From positions 1-29,105 of the forward strand of contig JBGAWJ010000007.1 of NCBI GenBank assembly GCA_044227605.1: a DNA stretch of 29,105 nt. Direction: 5' to 3'. Below the pieces are notes generated by a model. It saw nothing but the letters and a program-made list of their open reading frames with translations. It ran no database searches and was not told the DNA's origin. The DNA is from JAEUKQ01 sp044227605 (GTDB taxonomy: Bacteria; Pseudomonadota; Alphaproteobacteria; JAEUKQ01). Shown piece by piece: positions 17,348 through 25,646 of the stretch. The position numbers were made by a program, and so were the translations under genes. How positions within the stretch are numbered: the stretch's first letter is position 1; each line of letters opens with the position of its first letter.

Positions 17348-17797
17348 TTATGAAGAGGGTGCGGGACGTTTGGGTACTAATAATTCCGCTTCCCCGGTAA
17401 TCACCAGTAATTCGCCGACCGAGCAAGTGGTTTCAAAAATCACCCGTGCCCTATTGGTATCAATATTTTTCACTTTGACTTTGGCGGTGACTGTATCGCC
17501 AATTTTAACCGGTGCTTTAAATTGAAGGGCTTGGCTTAAATAAATACTGCCAGGCCCCGGCATTTTCATTCCGAAAACCGCAGAAATAAAGCTGGCCGAC
17601 AGCAAGCCGTGTGCAATGCGCTCTTTGAAGCGGGTGGTTTTCGCAAAGGCTTCATCCAAATGGACGGGATTTTTATCACCGGAAATTTCGCTAAAAGACA
17701 AGACGTCTTTTTCCTGCACTTTTTTCGTTAAGCTTGCCTCCATTCCGATTTGCAAGTCTTCCACATAAGATGTTTTAAGCATATTAGCGTTCGTCAT
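17348..17797 (-). CDS. MaoC-like (R)-specific enoyl-CoA hydratase
   Basis: Single hot-dog-fold MaoC protein of 149 aa. The hydratase-2 motif spans about residues 34-66, SFSEISGDKNPVHLDEAFA to IAHGLL, with the catalytic pair D41 and H46 spaced as in PhaJ. It would hydrate trans-2-enoyl-CoA to (R)-3-hydroxyacyl-CoA, a step feeding polyhydroxyalkanoate synthesis or related acyl-CoA metabolism. GGGGA precedes the ATG. It sits between recR and ribF, with 30 bases to ribF. A plain phosphate acetyltransferase-linked MaoC role cannot be excluded because no pha genes are in the window. Confidence 0.88.
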   Translation of the reverse strand: MTNANMLKTSYVEDLQIGMEASLTKKVQEKDVLSFSEISGDKNPVHLDEAFAKTTRFKERIAHGLLSASFISAVFGMKMPGPGSIYLSQALQFKAPVKIGDTVTAKVKVKNIDTNRARVIFETTCSVGELLVITGEAELLVPKRPAPSS

Positions 17798-17846
17798 AGG
17801 TTTTTTTCCCCGTGGTTCGGATTAGTTCCATCAGATGGTTGGGTGT

Positions 17847-18455
17847 TTAAGTACCGGTTTGCTTAAAAGGCAGTCGCGCTTTATAGGCTAAGGCAATGGT
17901 GGTTTCGTCTAAATAATCTAAAGCTCCGCCCACCGGCAACCCATAAGCCAAGTGAGTGACCCGGACGGTATTTTTATCAAACAACTCTGTCAAGTAATAA
18001 GCGGTGGTTTGGCCATTAACGGTTGCTGAGGTGGCTAAAACCAGCTCGTGGATTGGCCTATGATTGATGCGGGTGATCAATGAGGCGATGTTCAGCTGTT
18101 CAGGCCCGATTCCGTCAATGGCGGATAATGTTCCCCCTAAGACATGATAAATGCCTTTAAAACTTTGCGTTCGCTCCATCGCCCAAAGGTCCGATATTTC
18201 TTCCACCACACACAGGCTGTGCTGATCTCGTTTCCCATCGCTGCAAATAAAACAGGGATCTTTACTGTCAAGATTGTGGCATTGAGAACAGGTTTTCACA
18301 TGTTCCTGGGCCTGTTCTAAGATGGATACCAGCTGCGGCATCAAACTTTGCCTTTTCTTCAAGAGATGCAAGGCAATGCGTTTGGCTGACCGTGGCCCAA
18401 TGCCGGGTAGTTTGCCGAGTATTTGGATAAGCTGCAAGATTTCGATGCCGTACAT
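17847..18455 (-). CDS. recR: Recombination mediator RecR
   Basis: RecR (202 aa) works with RecO and RecF to load RecA at gaps. It has the helix-hairpin-helix KLPGIGPRSAKRIALHLL (about 15-32), a four-cysteine zinc finger at C56, C59, C68 and C71, and a Toprim domain starting near LCVVEEISDLWAMER (about 81-95), followed by YHVLGGTLSAIDGIGP. The start at 18455 is 8 bases downstream of ebfC. The dnaX-ebfC-recR order is a classic bacterial operon. Confidence 0.96.
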   Translation of the reverse strand: MYGIEILQLIQILGKLPGIGPRSAKRIALHLLKKRQSLMPQLVSILEQAQEHVKTCSQCHNLDSKDPCFICSDGKRDQHSLCVVEEISDLWAMERTQSFKGIYHVLGGTLSAIDGIGPEQLNIASLITRINHRPIHELVLATSATVNGQTTAYYLTELFDKNTVRVTHLAYGLPVGGALDYLDETTIALAYKARLPFKQTGT

Positions 18456-18462
18456 GATCGGA

Positions 18463-18789
18463 TTAAAATGGCATTTTAAAGCCAGCGGGTAAATTTAATC
18501 CGCCAGTTATTTTGGACATTTCTTGGGAGGCATGCTGTTCCACTTTATTTTTAGCATCATTAAAGGCGGCACAAATCAAATCTTCCACAATTTCTTTTTC
18601 TTCGCCTTTAAATAAGGAGGGGTCAATTTTAATTTGGCGTGCATTGCCTTTACCCGTCAAGGTTACTTGCACCAAGCCGCCGCCTGATGCCCCGCTAATC
18701 TCCACCTTTTCCAGCTGATTTTGGACATCTTGCATTCTTTGTTGCATCATTTGGGCTTGTTTCATCATGGCGCCAACATTATTTTTCAT
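18463..18789 (-). CDS. ebfC: YbaB/EbfC nucleoid-associated protein
   Basis: Small DNA-binding protein of 108 aa of the YbaB/EbfC family. It has the Met/Gln-rich N-terminal helix (MMKQAQMMQQRMQDVQ) and the conserved core VTLTGKGNARQIKIDPSL followed by an acidic helix EEKEIVEDLICAAFNDA. Its ATG overlaps the dnaX stop by four bases, so the two are translationally coupled. The role of the family in vivo is only partly known. Confidence 0.94.
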   Translation of the reverse strand: MKNNVGAMMKQAQMMQQRMQDVQNQLEKVEISGASGGGLVQVTLTGKGNARQIKIDPSLFKGEEKEIVEDLICAAFNDAKNKVEQHASQEMSKITGGLNLPAGFKMPF

Positions 18790-20648
18790 TCATTCATCTC
18801 CTCAAAATTTGGGTTCATATCCATTTTATCAGAATCGGCTGATAAAATATCAAAATCTTTTGTTTTTTGATAAATACGTTCAATCTTGCTTTCCGGGAAA
18901 TGTTTAAAGATATTTTGCATGACTGGGTGCTGTATCGCCGATTGTTCTTGTCTATCTTTCCATATTTTTTGTTGCTCTAAGGCGGTTGGAACATCCGCTT
19001 TCTGGTTATTCACTTTAATTTCCCAAGCTGTTCCTGTGGCTTCCCTTAGAAATTGTCCAAGCTTAAGGGTCAGATTGCTGGGTGCGTCGGGGGTTAACCC
19101 GCATTCGATAAAACCGGGGGCGAATTTTATTAAGCGCATGTCGCGCATCAAATGGGCATGTAAAAATCCCTGCCGACGTTCATCAACCAGTTTCAAGACT
19201 TCCTGAAAACTATAAAGCAGCATGGCGGGTGGGGTAGAAATAGAAGAATTGGGAACCTTACCAGGCGCCCCTGTTTTATCGGTAGGTTCCGGTGATTTAG
19301 CCAGATTAGCAGGGACGGAAGGGAACACAGAAGGGGACGATGATCCATCTTTTTCAATTGTTGGAAAGCGCGAAGCGGCTAATGGGGTAGGGTTGGCAGG
19401 GGTGGTTGGTTTGGATAGGGCGTTGATGGAAACGGCGGGTTGGGTAGCAGAATTGCTTGGGGCCAACTGCCCGGCTTGAGGGACCTGTTGGTTTGACACA
19501 AATAAATTGCTGATGTCCCCCGGGCTAGGCATGGCTAAATAATGGGTCAGTCTAATCAGCACCATTTGGGCGGCTTGTAAGGGGGCAAAGGCTGTTTGCA
19601 CCTCGCTTAAACCTTTTAACAAAATCTGCCACATGATGTTTAATCCATCCACCTGTAATTTGTCCAGCAGCTGGCGGTAGGTGGGGGACAAGTTTTCCGT
19701 ATCCACCCCTAACCAGCTCAGGTTTGACTTAACGCCATATTTTAACAAGGTAAATTGGTGAGTAAAGCGCAAGAGATCTTGTAGTAAAAAGGAAGGATCC
19801 ACGCCCTGACGATAAAATTGTTCCAATTCCTGGATGGCTAAGGCGATTTTGCCATCAATTAAATATTCAAATAAAACCAAAATATGTTGATCTTGGGCAT
19901 GCCCCAGCATTTCTTGGATTATTTGACCGGTGATAGCCCCATCCGCCATGACAATGGCTTGATCAAGCAAGGATAAACTGTCGCGGGCTGAACCATCTGC
20001 GGCCTCCGCAATCAAGATCGCGGCTTGCGGATCAAGAGCAATTGATTCTTGCTGAGCGATATTTAATAAGTGTTGGGTTAATACCGGCGTATCAATCCGG
20101 CGTAGATCAAACCTTTGGCAACGGGAAAGGACAGTAACAGGAATCTTCCGAATTTCAGTGGTGGCAAAAATAAATTTAACGTGCGGCGGTGGTTCCTCAA
20201 GCGTTTTGAGTAAGGCATTAAAAGCACTGGTTGATAACATATGGACTTCATCAATGATGTAAATCTTGTAGCGTGCGGAAACAGGCAAATATTTTACGCT
20301 ATCGATAATTTCCCGCATATCGCCAACCCCTGTCCGGCTGGCTGCATCAATTTCGAGTACATCAACATGCCGATCCTGGCTGATCATGGTACAATGGGTG
20401 CAGGTTCCGCACGGTTTGCTGGTAACACCACCTTTGCCGTCTAAGCCTATGCAATTTAAACTGCGGGCAATAATCCGGGCGGTTGTGGTTTTGCCAACAC
20501 CCCGTACCCCTGTTAACATGAAAGCATGGGCAATCCTGCCACTTTGGAAGGAATTATGAAGGATACGCACCAACGTTTCTTGGCCCACCAACTCCTGCAA
20601 AATAGTCGGACGATATTTGCGCGCTAAAACACGATAACCGCTTGTCAT
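18786..20648 (-). CDS. dnaX: DNA polymerase III subunit tau/gamma
   Basis: Clamp-loader ATPase of 620 aa, a tau-like length. Walker A GVRGVGKT is at 47-54. The zinc-binding cysteines are C66, C80, C83 and C86. The DExx motif is in IIDEVHML at 131-138, sensor 1 is FATTE at 161-165, and the SRC arginine-finger motif is at 175-177. Domain III runs to about residue 370. A Pro/Ser/Ala-rich linker (about 390-470) leads to a C-terminal tau-type domain. I did not find an A-AAA-AAG slippery site or a long A run that would indicate a programmed gamma frameshift. It is the first gene of the long minus-strand run, with the SRP RNA just upstream. Confidence 0.95.
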   Translation of the reverse strand: MTSGYRVLARKYRPTILQELVGQETLVRILHNSFQSGRIAHAFMLTGVRGVGKTTTARIIARSLNCIGLDGKGGVTSKPCGTCTHCTMISQDRHVDVLEIDAASRTGVGDMREIIDSVKYLPVSARYKIYIIDEVHMLSTSAFNALLKTLEEPPPHVKFIFATTEIRKIPVTVLSRCQRFDLRRIDTPVLTQHLLNIAQQESIALDPQAAILIAEAADGSARDSLSLLDQAIVMADGAITGQIIQEMLGHAQDQHILVLFEYLIDGKIALAIQELEQFYRQGVDPSFLLQDLLRFTHQFTLLKYGVKSNLSWLGVDTENLSPTYRQLLDKLQVDGLNIMWQILLKGLSEVQTAFAPLQAAQMVLIRLTHYLAMPSPGDISNLFVSNQQVPQAGQLAPSNSATQPAVSINALSKPTTPANPTPLAASRFPTIEKDGSSSPSVFPSVPANLAKSPEPTDKTGAPGKVPNSSISTPPAMLLYSFQEVLKLVDERRQGFLHAHLMRDMRLIKFAPGFIECGLTPDAPSNLTLKLGQFLREATGTAWEIKVNNQKADVPTALEQQKIWKDRQEQSAIQHPVMQNIFKHFPESKIERIYQKTKDFDILSADSDKMDMNPNFEEMNE

Positions 20649-20775
20649 GATTCGTTGTGGGTAATCCTTTAATTTATCGCATAGGTGAATGTTATGTAAT
20701 GGAAGAAATGAGGTTTGTCATGAATTATTTTTACCCCTTTGACCCAGGGCTTGATGCTGTGACAAGCGTTGATAT

Positions 20776-20871
20776 GGGGAGACCGAGCAATGACCCGGGC
20801 TGACAATCGTTACGGCTGCTTCCTTCCGGACCTGGCCGGGTTAGCGCGACATCCGTCCATTGCCGATCTCC
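20776..20871 (-). ncRNA. ffs: Signal recognition particle RNA (4.5S-type, small SRP RNA)
   Basis: The minus strand carries GGTCCGGAAGGAAGCAGCC (complement at 20814-20832), the universal tetraloop and asymmetric-loop region of SRP RNA domain IV that binds Ffh. The flanks pair: the 5' side begins GGAGATCGGCAATG and the 3' side ends TCATTGCTCGGTCTCC, giving a single long hairpin of about 96 bases, the normal small bacterial form. A TATAGT box lies 6-7 bases before the inferred 5' end. Location directly upstream of dnaX is common in alphaproteobacteria. The ends are estimated from the stem and the promoter. Confidence 0.93.
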
Positions 20872-20877
20872 ATCATC

Positions 20878-20906
20878 ACTATAGCAAGCTCAATATATAA
20901 GGAAAA
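20878..20906 (-). promoter_or_regulatory. Promoter of the SRP RNA gene
   Basis: On the minus strand TATAGT occupies 20883-20878, placing the start of transcription near 20871, where the SRP RNA stem begins. With a 17-base spacer the -35 would be TTTTCC, which is weak. The -10 call is good and the -35 call is uncertain. Confidence 0.5.
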
Positions 20907-20928
20907 GAAATAAATGATAAATAAATGA

Positions 20929-21133
20929 ATGAAGGGGGGAGGGGTAGCATGCAAACGCTCTTATTCTTTTCTTGGCTTTATTGCCGATTATGTTGCGGCT
21001 GCCAAGCAATTGGCCTATAAATGGGAATGTAAGAATTTATTGATGCCTGAAAAATGAAGATAATCCGCTTGAAGCAGGCCTGCAGCAATTGCAAGCCTTA
21101 ATAAAGAAAGACCTGAATGAAGAAAGAAATGAG
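20929..21133 (+). other. Broken or split small reading frame upstream of the LOG gene
   Basis: An ATG at 20929 opens a 42-codon frame that ends at TGA 21055-21057. Its translated part contains FIADYVAAAKQLAYKWE and LLMPEK, which look like real coding sequence. A second frame, one base out of phase and opening just after a TGA at 21041-21043, then continues EDNPLEAGLQQLQALIKKDL straight into the LOG gene. Removing one A from the A5 run at 21050-21054 would join the two frames. This may be a frameshifted gene, a decayed one, or chance; I do not recognise the protein. Confidence 0.35.
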
Positions 21134-22030
21134 ATGAAACCCATTATTCCCCCCGTGGAGTCAGCGAATATTTCGGCTTTACCGCCGCAAAAACCAGAAG
21201 AGAAAATAAATCCCCGGTCTATTATTGCTTTTCAGGATCTCGATTTTATTGCCCGGGAAGATTTACGGCCGATTAGGTTGCAGTTGGAATATCTAAAAAC
21301 GGATATCCTTTTGAAGGAGTGGAACGTGCGCTCAACGATTGCGGTTTTTGGCAGTGCGCGTATCCCTTCTCCTGAAACCGCATTGATGCTGTTAGAAAAT
21401 GCACGCAAAACCAAAAATCCGCGGATACGCGAGCAGGAGTTAGCGCGGGCAGAAAAATTGTTAGGGCAAGCAAAGATATATGAAAAGGCACGGGCTTTAT
21501 CTTTTTTAATTGCCAAAGAAAGCCAAAAACGTTTCCAATGTGACCATATATGCAGGGATTTTGTGATTTCCACGGGCGGTGGACCCGGGATCATGGAGGC
21601 ATCTAATCGTGGTGCGGCGGATGCGGGCAGCCCCAATATCGGTTTTAATATTGTGTTGCCGCATGAACAACATGCCAACCCCTATATCACCCCCGATTTG
21701 AATTTTCGGTTCCATTATTTTGCCTTGCGGAAAATGCATTTCATGTTACGGGCGCGGGCGTTGGTGTATTTCCCAGGGGGTTTTGGCACCTTAGATGAGA
21801 TGTTTGAAGCCTTGACATTAATTCAAACGGGTAAAGTTGAGCCGTTGCCAATCATCCTTTTTTATAAAGAGTTCTGGAAAAAACTTATTAATTTTGATTT
21901 TTTATTAGAACAAGGAATGATTTCTGCCTCAGACCTTGCTTTGCTTCAATTTGTGGATACGCCGGAACAAGCCTGGAAAATCATCGTTGATTTCCATGAT
22001 AAAAAACCTACCCCACCCAGCAATACATGA
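21134..22030 (+). CDS. LOG family (TIGR00730/lysine decarboxylase-like) protein
   Basis: Rossmann-fold protein of the LOG family, which includes cytokinin nucleoside-monophosphate phosphoribohydrolases and AMP nucleosidase-like enzymes. From the ATG at 21134 it is 298 aa. The phosphate and ribose site is seen in ISTGGGPGIMEASNRGA and YFPGGFGTLDEMFEALT; these PGGxGTxxE and GGGxGxM motifs define the family. This longer subtype has a helical insertion (about residues 77-115, rich in Lys, Arg and Glu). A TTG at 21089 would add 15 residues that belong to the disputed upstream frame. It ends in TGA just before a strong bidirectional terminator. The substrate is not predictable. Confidence 0.88.
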   Translation: MKPIIPPVESANISALPPQKPEEKINPRSIIAFQDLDFIAREDLRPIRLQLEYLKTDILLKEWNVRSTIAVFGSARIPSPETALMLLENARKTKNPRIREQELARAEKLLGQAKIYEKARALSFLIAKESQKRFQCDHICRDFVISTGGGPGIMEASNRGAADAGSPNIGFNIVLPHEQHANPYITPDLNFRFHYFALRKMHFMLRARALVYFPGGFGTLDEMFEALTLIQTGKVEPLPIILFYKEFWKKLINFDFLLEQGMISASDLALLQFVDTPEQAWKIIVDFHDKKPTPPSNT

Positions 22031-22044
22031 AATATTTTCCATAA

Positions 22045-22077
22045 AAAAGCAGTTCACAAAAATGGTGAACTGCTTTT
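22045..22077. terminator. Bidirectional terminator between the LOG gene and tRNA-Ala
   Basis: AAAAGCAGTTCAC (22045-22057) and GTGAACTGCTTTT (22065-22077) form a 13-bp perfect stem around a 7-base loop, with A and T runs at the base. It can stop transcription from the LOG gene on the plus strand and from tRNA-Ala on the minus strand. Confidence 0.85.
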
Positions 22078-22083
22078 ACAACT

Positions 22084-22159
<76 letters not shown>

Positions 22160-22202
22160 AATGTCATTTCCTTTGTAAAGGAGAAAACCTTCCCGATGCA
22201 AC

Positions 22203-22234
22203 AAAAAAATCAATAAGCCGACGATTATTTATTG
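22203..22234 (-). terminator. Weak terminator after the FYDLN gene
   Basis: Read on the minus strand, CAATAA (22234-22229) and TTATTG (22216-22211) can pair around a 12-base loop, followed by a run of seven T (22209-22203). The stem is short and AT-rich. Confidence 0.4.
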
Positions 22235-22240
22235 CAGGCT

Positions 22241-22597
22241 TTATTGTTCTTCTTCATTTTCCACATTGTCAATTACATTACCCACATCATCTTCTTCCGC
22301 TAGTTCTGACGTATCTTCAATTAATTCATCATCCTTATGGGTGGCATCTAACCCAGGCAGCACAATGTCAGCATCGTCAGCTAAAAATTCGCCAGTTTCA
22401 GGAAGCAACTCCGCCTTTTTGGCGGCCACCGTTTTTGCGGCTGCGCCCCGGCCTTTTCTCGATTTTAACGAGGCTTCGGGATCATGTAATGTCCCACATT
22501 TGGGGCAAGTGCTGGGTTGATGGTTCAAATCATAGAAATATGCCCCACAGCTTAGGCACAACCTTTTAATACCCCATTTTTCTTTTGCCAAGACCAT
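22241..22597 (-). CDS. FYDLN-type (TIGR02300) zinc-ribbon acidic protein
   Basis: Protein of 118 aa named for its FYDLN motif (here residues 21-25). Four cysteines in two pairs, C14/C17 (LCLSCG) and C31/C34 (CPKCG), form a probable zinc ribbon. A basic Ala/Lys linker follows, then a long acidic tail in the last 40 residues. It is an alphaproteobacterial family of unknown role. AAAGGAG is 6 bases before the ATG at 22597. It is divergent from cmk; in many relatives aroA lies between the two, and it is absent here. Confidence 0.9.
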   Translation of the reverse strand: MVLAKEKWGIKRLCLSCGAYFYDLNHQPSTCPKCGTLHDPEASLKSRKGRGAAAKTVAAKKAELLPETGEFLADDADIVLPGLDATHKDDELIEDTSELAEEDDVGNVIDNVENEEEQ

Positions 22598-22792
22598 TTA
22601 CTCCTTTAAGCAAAAATATTAACCGAATGGGAATTGCCATCTTCTGAGGTTTTTGTCAAAAGATAAATGAATGACTTGCCGAAATAAAATAGGGGTTCTA
22701 TTTAGGAATGTCCCATTTTAAGGTGCATGAGCTGTTTTGATATTTTGCAAACGCTCATTATGTAACAGGAGAATGCGGTTAAGGATATTAAG
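22598..22792 (+). promoter_or_regulatory. cmk promoter (predicted): Divergent FYDLN/cmk control region
   Basis: This 195-base interval holds no gene. A possible cmk promoter is TTGATA (22737-22742) and TATGTA (22759-22764) with a 16-base spacer; the -10 match is poor. AAGGA lies 7 bases before the cmk ATG at 22793. Confidence 0.3.
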
Positions 22793-23485
22793 ATGCATAC
22801 AATTTCAGATAAAAAGAAACCCATCGTGGTGATTGCGGTTGACGGGCCAACGGCTGCAGGAAAAGGCACCTTAGCCCGACAGTTGGCGCGGCATTTGAAA
22901 TTTGCTTATTTGGATACTGGCCTATTATACCGGGCGGTTGCAGCCAAAGCGCTTGAGCATCAGCTGGATTGGAACAATAAAGAAAATCCTAAGCTGGTTG
23001 GTCTTGCCAAAAACTTAACGGAAGTTGATTTGCAGTCACCCTCCCTGCGCGAGGAGAAAGTGGGGCAGACCGCATCTATTGTGGCAACATTCCCGGCAAT
23101 CCGGGCAGCGTTATTGGCATTTCAGCGGAATTTCCCTGAATTAGCAACCGCGGGTAATCCATCACTTCAAGGGGCCATTTTAGATGGGCGTGATATCGGC
23201 ACTGTTATTTGCCCTGAGGCCCAGGTAAAGCTGTTTGTAACTGCTTTGCAAGAGGTTCGGGCGAATCGGCGTTATAAAGAGTTGCTAAATCGTGGACAAC
23301 AAGTTATATATGCGCAGGTTCTGCAAGATATCCAAGAGCGTGACAACCGCGATCAGAAACGGTTGTATGCGCCTTTGGCCCCTGCTGCGGATGCCTTTAT
23401 TATTGATAATTCCGATCTTAATACGGAACAGGCTTTTCAAGTTGCTTTGGGCCATGTTCAGCAAAGGTTGGTTAATCATCATTAA
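22793..23485 (+). CDS. cmk: Cytidylate kinase
   Basis: CMP/dCMP kinase of 230 aa in pyrimidine salvage. The P-loop VDGPTAAGKGTLARQLA is at about 16-32. YLDTGLLYRAVA supplies the substrate-side motif, and LDGRDIGTVICPEAQVKLFVTA is the typical central motif, followed by the Arg-rich lid (ERDNRDQKR) near residue 185. It starts at the ATG at 22793 and precedes rpsA by 119 bases, the normal cmk-rpsA pairing of proteobacteria. Confidence 0.95.
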   Translation: MHTISDKKKPIVVIAVDGPTAAGKGTLARQLARHLKFAYLDTGLLYRAVAAKALEHQLDWNNKENPKLVGLAKNLTEVDLQSPSLREEKVGQTASIVATFPAIRAALLAFQRNFPELATAGNPSLQGAILDGRDIGTVICPEAQVKLFVTALQEVRANRRYKELLNRGQQVIYAQVLQDIQERDNRDQKRLYAPLAPAADAFIIDNSDLNTEQAFQVALGHVQQRLVNHH

Positions 23486-23604
23486 TAATGTAATGGAGGT
23501 GTTTTATAGGTCTAAAACCTGCAAAACGTCCCGTGTAAAATTATCAACCCCAAGTCCGCCGTTTCAAACCGGCTGGCCAAATATAAATTAGGATTAATAC
23601 TGGT

Positions 23605-25359
23605 ATGAATGTAACAAAAAACAGTGCTAGCAAATCAACCATTCCCCCGATGGACGACTTTGCAGCCCTTCTTGAAGAGTCATTTGGTAACCGTAAAAAT
23701 ATTGAAGGCTCTGTGGTTAAAGGTAAAGTTATTCGCATTGAAAATGATTTGGCGATTATTGATGTTGGATTGAAGTCGGAAGGCCGTATTTCGATCAAGG
23801 AATTTGCCTCTCCCGGTCAACCCTCGGAAATTAAGGCGGGCGACATTGTCGAAGTTTACATTGAACGCATTGAAGACAAAAACGGTGAGGCTTTATTAAG
23901 CCGCGAAAAAGCGCGCCGAGAAGAATCATGGGTTCAATTGGAAAATAACCACAAACAAAATGTCCGTGTGACGGGGGTTATATTCGGCCGGGTTAAAGGT
24001 GGGTTTACGGTTGATTTATCTGGAGCGGTGGCGTTTTTACCAGGCAGCCAGGTTGATATCCGCCCCATTCGGGACATCACTCCCTTAATGGGCCATCCTC
24101 AGCCTTTCCAAATTTTGAAAATGGATCGCGCCCGTGGCAATATTGTGGTTTCACGCCGGGCAATTTTGGAAGAAAGTCGCGCCGAAGCAAGAACTGAATT
24201 GGTAGCAGGCTTGAAAGAAGGCCAAATACTGACTGGCAAGATCAAAAATATTACCGATTATGGCGCCTTTGTGGATTTAGGTGGTGTCGACGGATTGCTG
24301 CATATCACCGATATTTCTTGGAAAAGAATTACCCATCCATCGGATATTTTATCTTTAGACCAGCCTGTTAAAGTCCAAATTATTCGCTTTAATCCAGAGA
24401 ATCAGCGGATTTCTTTGGGCATGAAGCAGTTAGAAACAGATCCATGGCAAAATATTGCAAATAAATATGCTGTGGGGACGAAGGTTAACGGCCGGATTAC
24501 CAATATTGCTGATTATGGCGCCTTTATGGAACTCGAAGATGATGTTAAAGGGCTGATCCATGTTTCCGAAATGAGTTGGACAAAAAAGAATTTGCACCCC
24601 AGCAAGATTGTCACGGTAGGCCAACAGGTTGAAGTGGTTGTTTTAGATATTGATCACCAAAAACGCCGGATCAGCTTAGGCTTAAAACAAACTGCTGATA
24701 ATCCCTGGATTTCTTTCCAACAAAAGAATCCGGTCGGGACGGTTTTGGAAGGCGAGGTGCGTAATATTGCTGACTTTGGCTTATTTGTGGGGTTGCCCGG
24801 AGATGTGGATGGAATGGTACATTTATCCGATCTCGATTGGCAACGCCCTGGCGAACAAGCGATTGCCGATTATAAAAATGGCGATAAAGTTAAAGTACGT
24901 GTCCTAGATATTGATTCGGAAAAGGAACGGATTAGCTTGGGGATTAAACAGTTAAATGCGGATCCATTTGCCACTAATTCCGATCAATATAAAAAAGGCG
25001 ACGTGGTGACGGCGACCGTTACCGCCATTCAGGAAACTGGATTGGAAGTATCCTTGAAGGAAGGGGTGGTTGGGTTCATCCGCAAAGCTGATTTGGCCCG
25101 TGAACGTTCGGAACAAAGAACAGACCGTTTTGCTATTGGGGAAAAAGTCGACGCAAAAGTAACCAGTGTTGACGGTAAAACCCGTAAGATTTCTTTATCT
25201 GTAAAAGCGAAGGAAATGGATGAGGAAAAGCAAGCGATGGCCGATTATGGTTCTTCTGATTCGGGCGCAAGCTTGGGTGAAATATTGGGCGCTGCCATTT
25301 CCAAGGCACAAAAGGATACCAAACCAAAGAAAAAGAAATCGGAAGATTCCGAGGCATAA
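23605..25359 (+). CDS. rpsA: 30S ribosomal protein S1
   Basis: S1 binds mRNA on the small subunit and helps initiation. The 584-aa protein has six OB-fold S1 repeats, roughly at residues 35-102, 120-186, 205-275, 290-362, 377-448 and 463-530. Repeats three to five show the clearest pattern, with ITDYGAFVDLGGVDGLLHITDISW and IADYGAFMELEDDVKGLIHVSEMSW types. The C-terminal tail is Lys/Glu-rich. The 119-base leader after cmk has only a distant AGGA, which fits a gene often controlled at translation. A strong terminator follows. Confidence 0.97.
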   Translation: MNVTKNSASKSTIPPMDDFAALLEESFGNRKNIEGSVVKGKVIRIENDLAIIDVGLKSEGRISIKEFASPGQPSEIKAGDIVEVYIERIEDKNGEALLSREKARREESWVQLENNHKQNVRVTGVIFGRVKGGFTVDLSGAVAFLPGSQVDIRPIRDITPLMGHPQPFQILKMDRARGNIVVSRRAILEESRAEARTELVAGLKEGQILTGKIKNITDYGAFVDLGGVDGLLHITDISWKRITHPSDILSLDQPVKVQIIRFNPENQRISLGMKQLETDPWQNIANKYAVGTKVNGRITNIADYGAFMELEDDVKGLIHVSEMSWTKKNLHPSKIVTVGQQVEVVVLDIDHQKRRISLGLKQTADNPWISFQQKNPVGTVLEGEVRNIADFGLFVGLPGDVDGMVHLSDLDWQRPGEQAIADYKNGDKVKVRVLDIDSEKERISLGIKQLNADPFATNSDQYKKGDVVTATVTAIQETGLEVSLKEGVVGFIRKADLARERSEQRTDRFAIGEKVDAKVTSVDGKTRKISLSVKAKEMDEEKQAMADYGSSDSGASLGEILGAAISKAQKDTKPKKKKSEDSEA

Positions 25360-25390
25360 AATTGCCCCAAGATCAGAAGATTTAAGTATA

Positions 25391-25422
25391 AAAGGCCTGG
25401 TTATCGTGATCAGGCCTTTTTC
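25391..25422 (+). terminator. Rho-independent terminator of rpsA
   Basis: AAAGGCCTG (25391-25399) and CAGGCCTTT (25411-25419) form a 9-bp perfect stem with an 11-base loop and a T run ending at 25422, 32 bases after the rpsA stop. Confidence 0.9.
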
Positions 25423-25573
25423 TTAGGAAGAATTGATTGCAAAACGGGTCAGAACTGTTGATATCTGAAACAGATAATATATGTCCCGGCAATAAACGGA
25501 CTTCGGAAATATCTCTCCTAAACGGGTCGTTTTGAATGACAGTGGCCTATATTTATCTTCTGCACAATTTAGA

Positions 25574-25606
25574 TTGTTTTGCGAAGGTAATATTAGTATA
25601 TAAAAT
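25574..25606 (+). promoter_or_regulatory. Predicted ihfB promoter
   Basis: TTGTTT (25574-25579) is followed after 17-19 bases by TATATAAAAT (25597-25606), giving plausible -35 and -10 boxes about 40 bases before the ihfB ATG. The terminator after rpsA implies that ihfB needs its own promoter in this interval. Confidence 0.4.
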
Positions 25607-25646
25607 ATCATTGAATTTTATCGGGATAATCAAAGGTTTGGGATCT

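Noticed and set aside
18786..20648. Programmed frameshift giving a gamma form of DnaX
   Set aside because: Only five- to six-A runs without the A-AAA-AAG arrangement or a clear downstream hairpin were seen.
23486..23604. Structured regulatory leader for rpsA
   Set aside because: Only short possible stems (about 4 bp, such as GCCG/CGGC near 23558-23573) were found, too weak to call.
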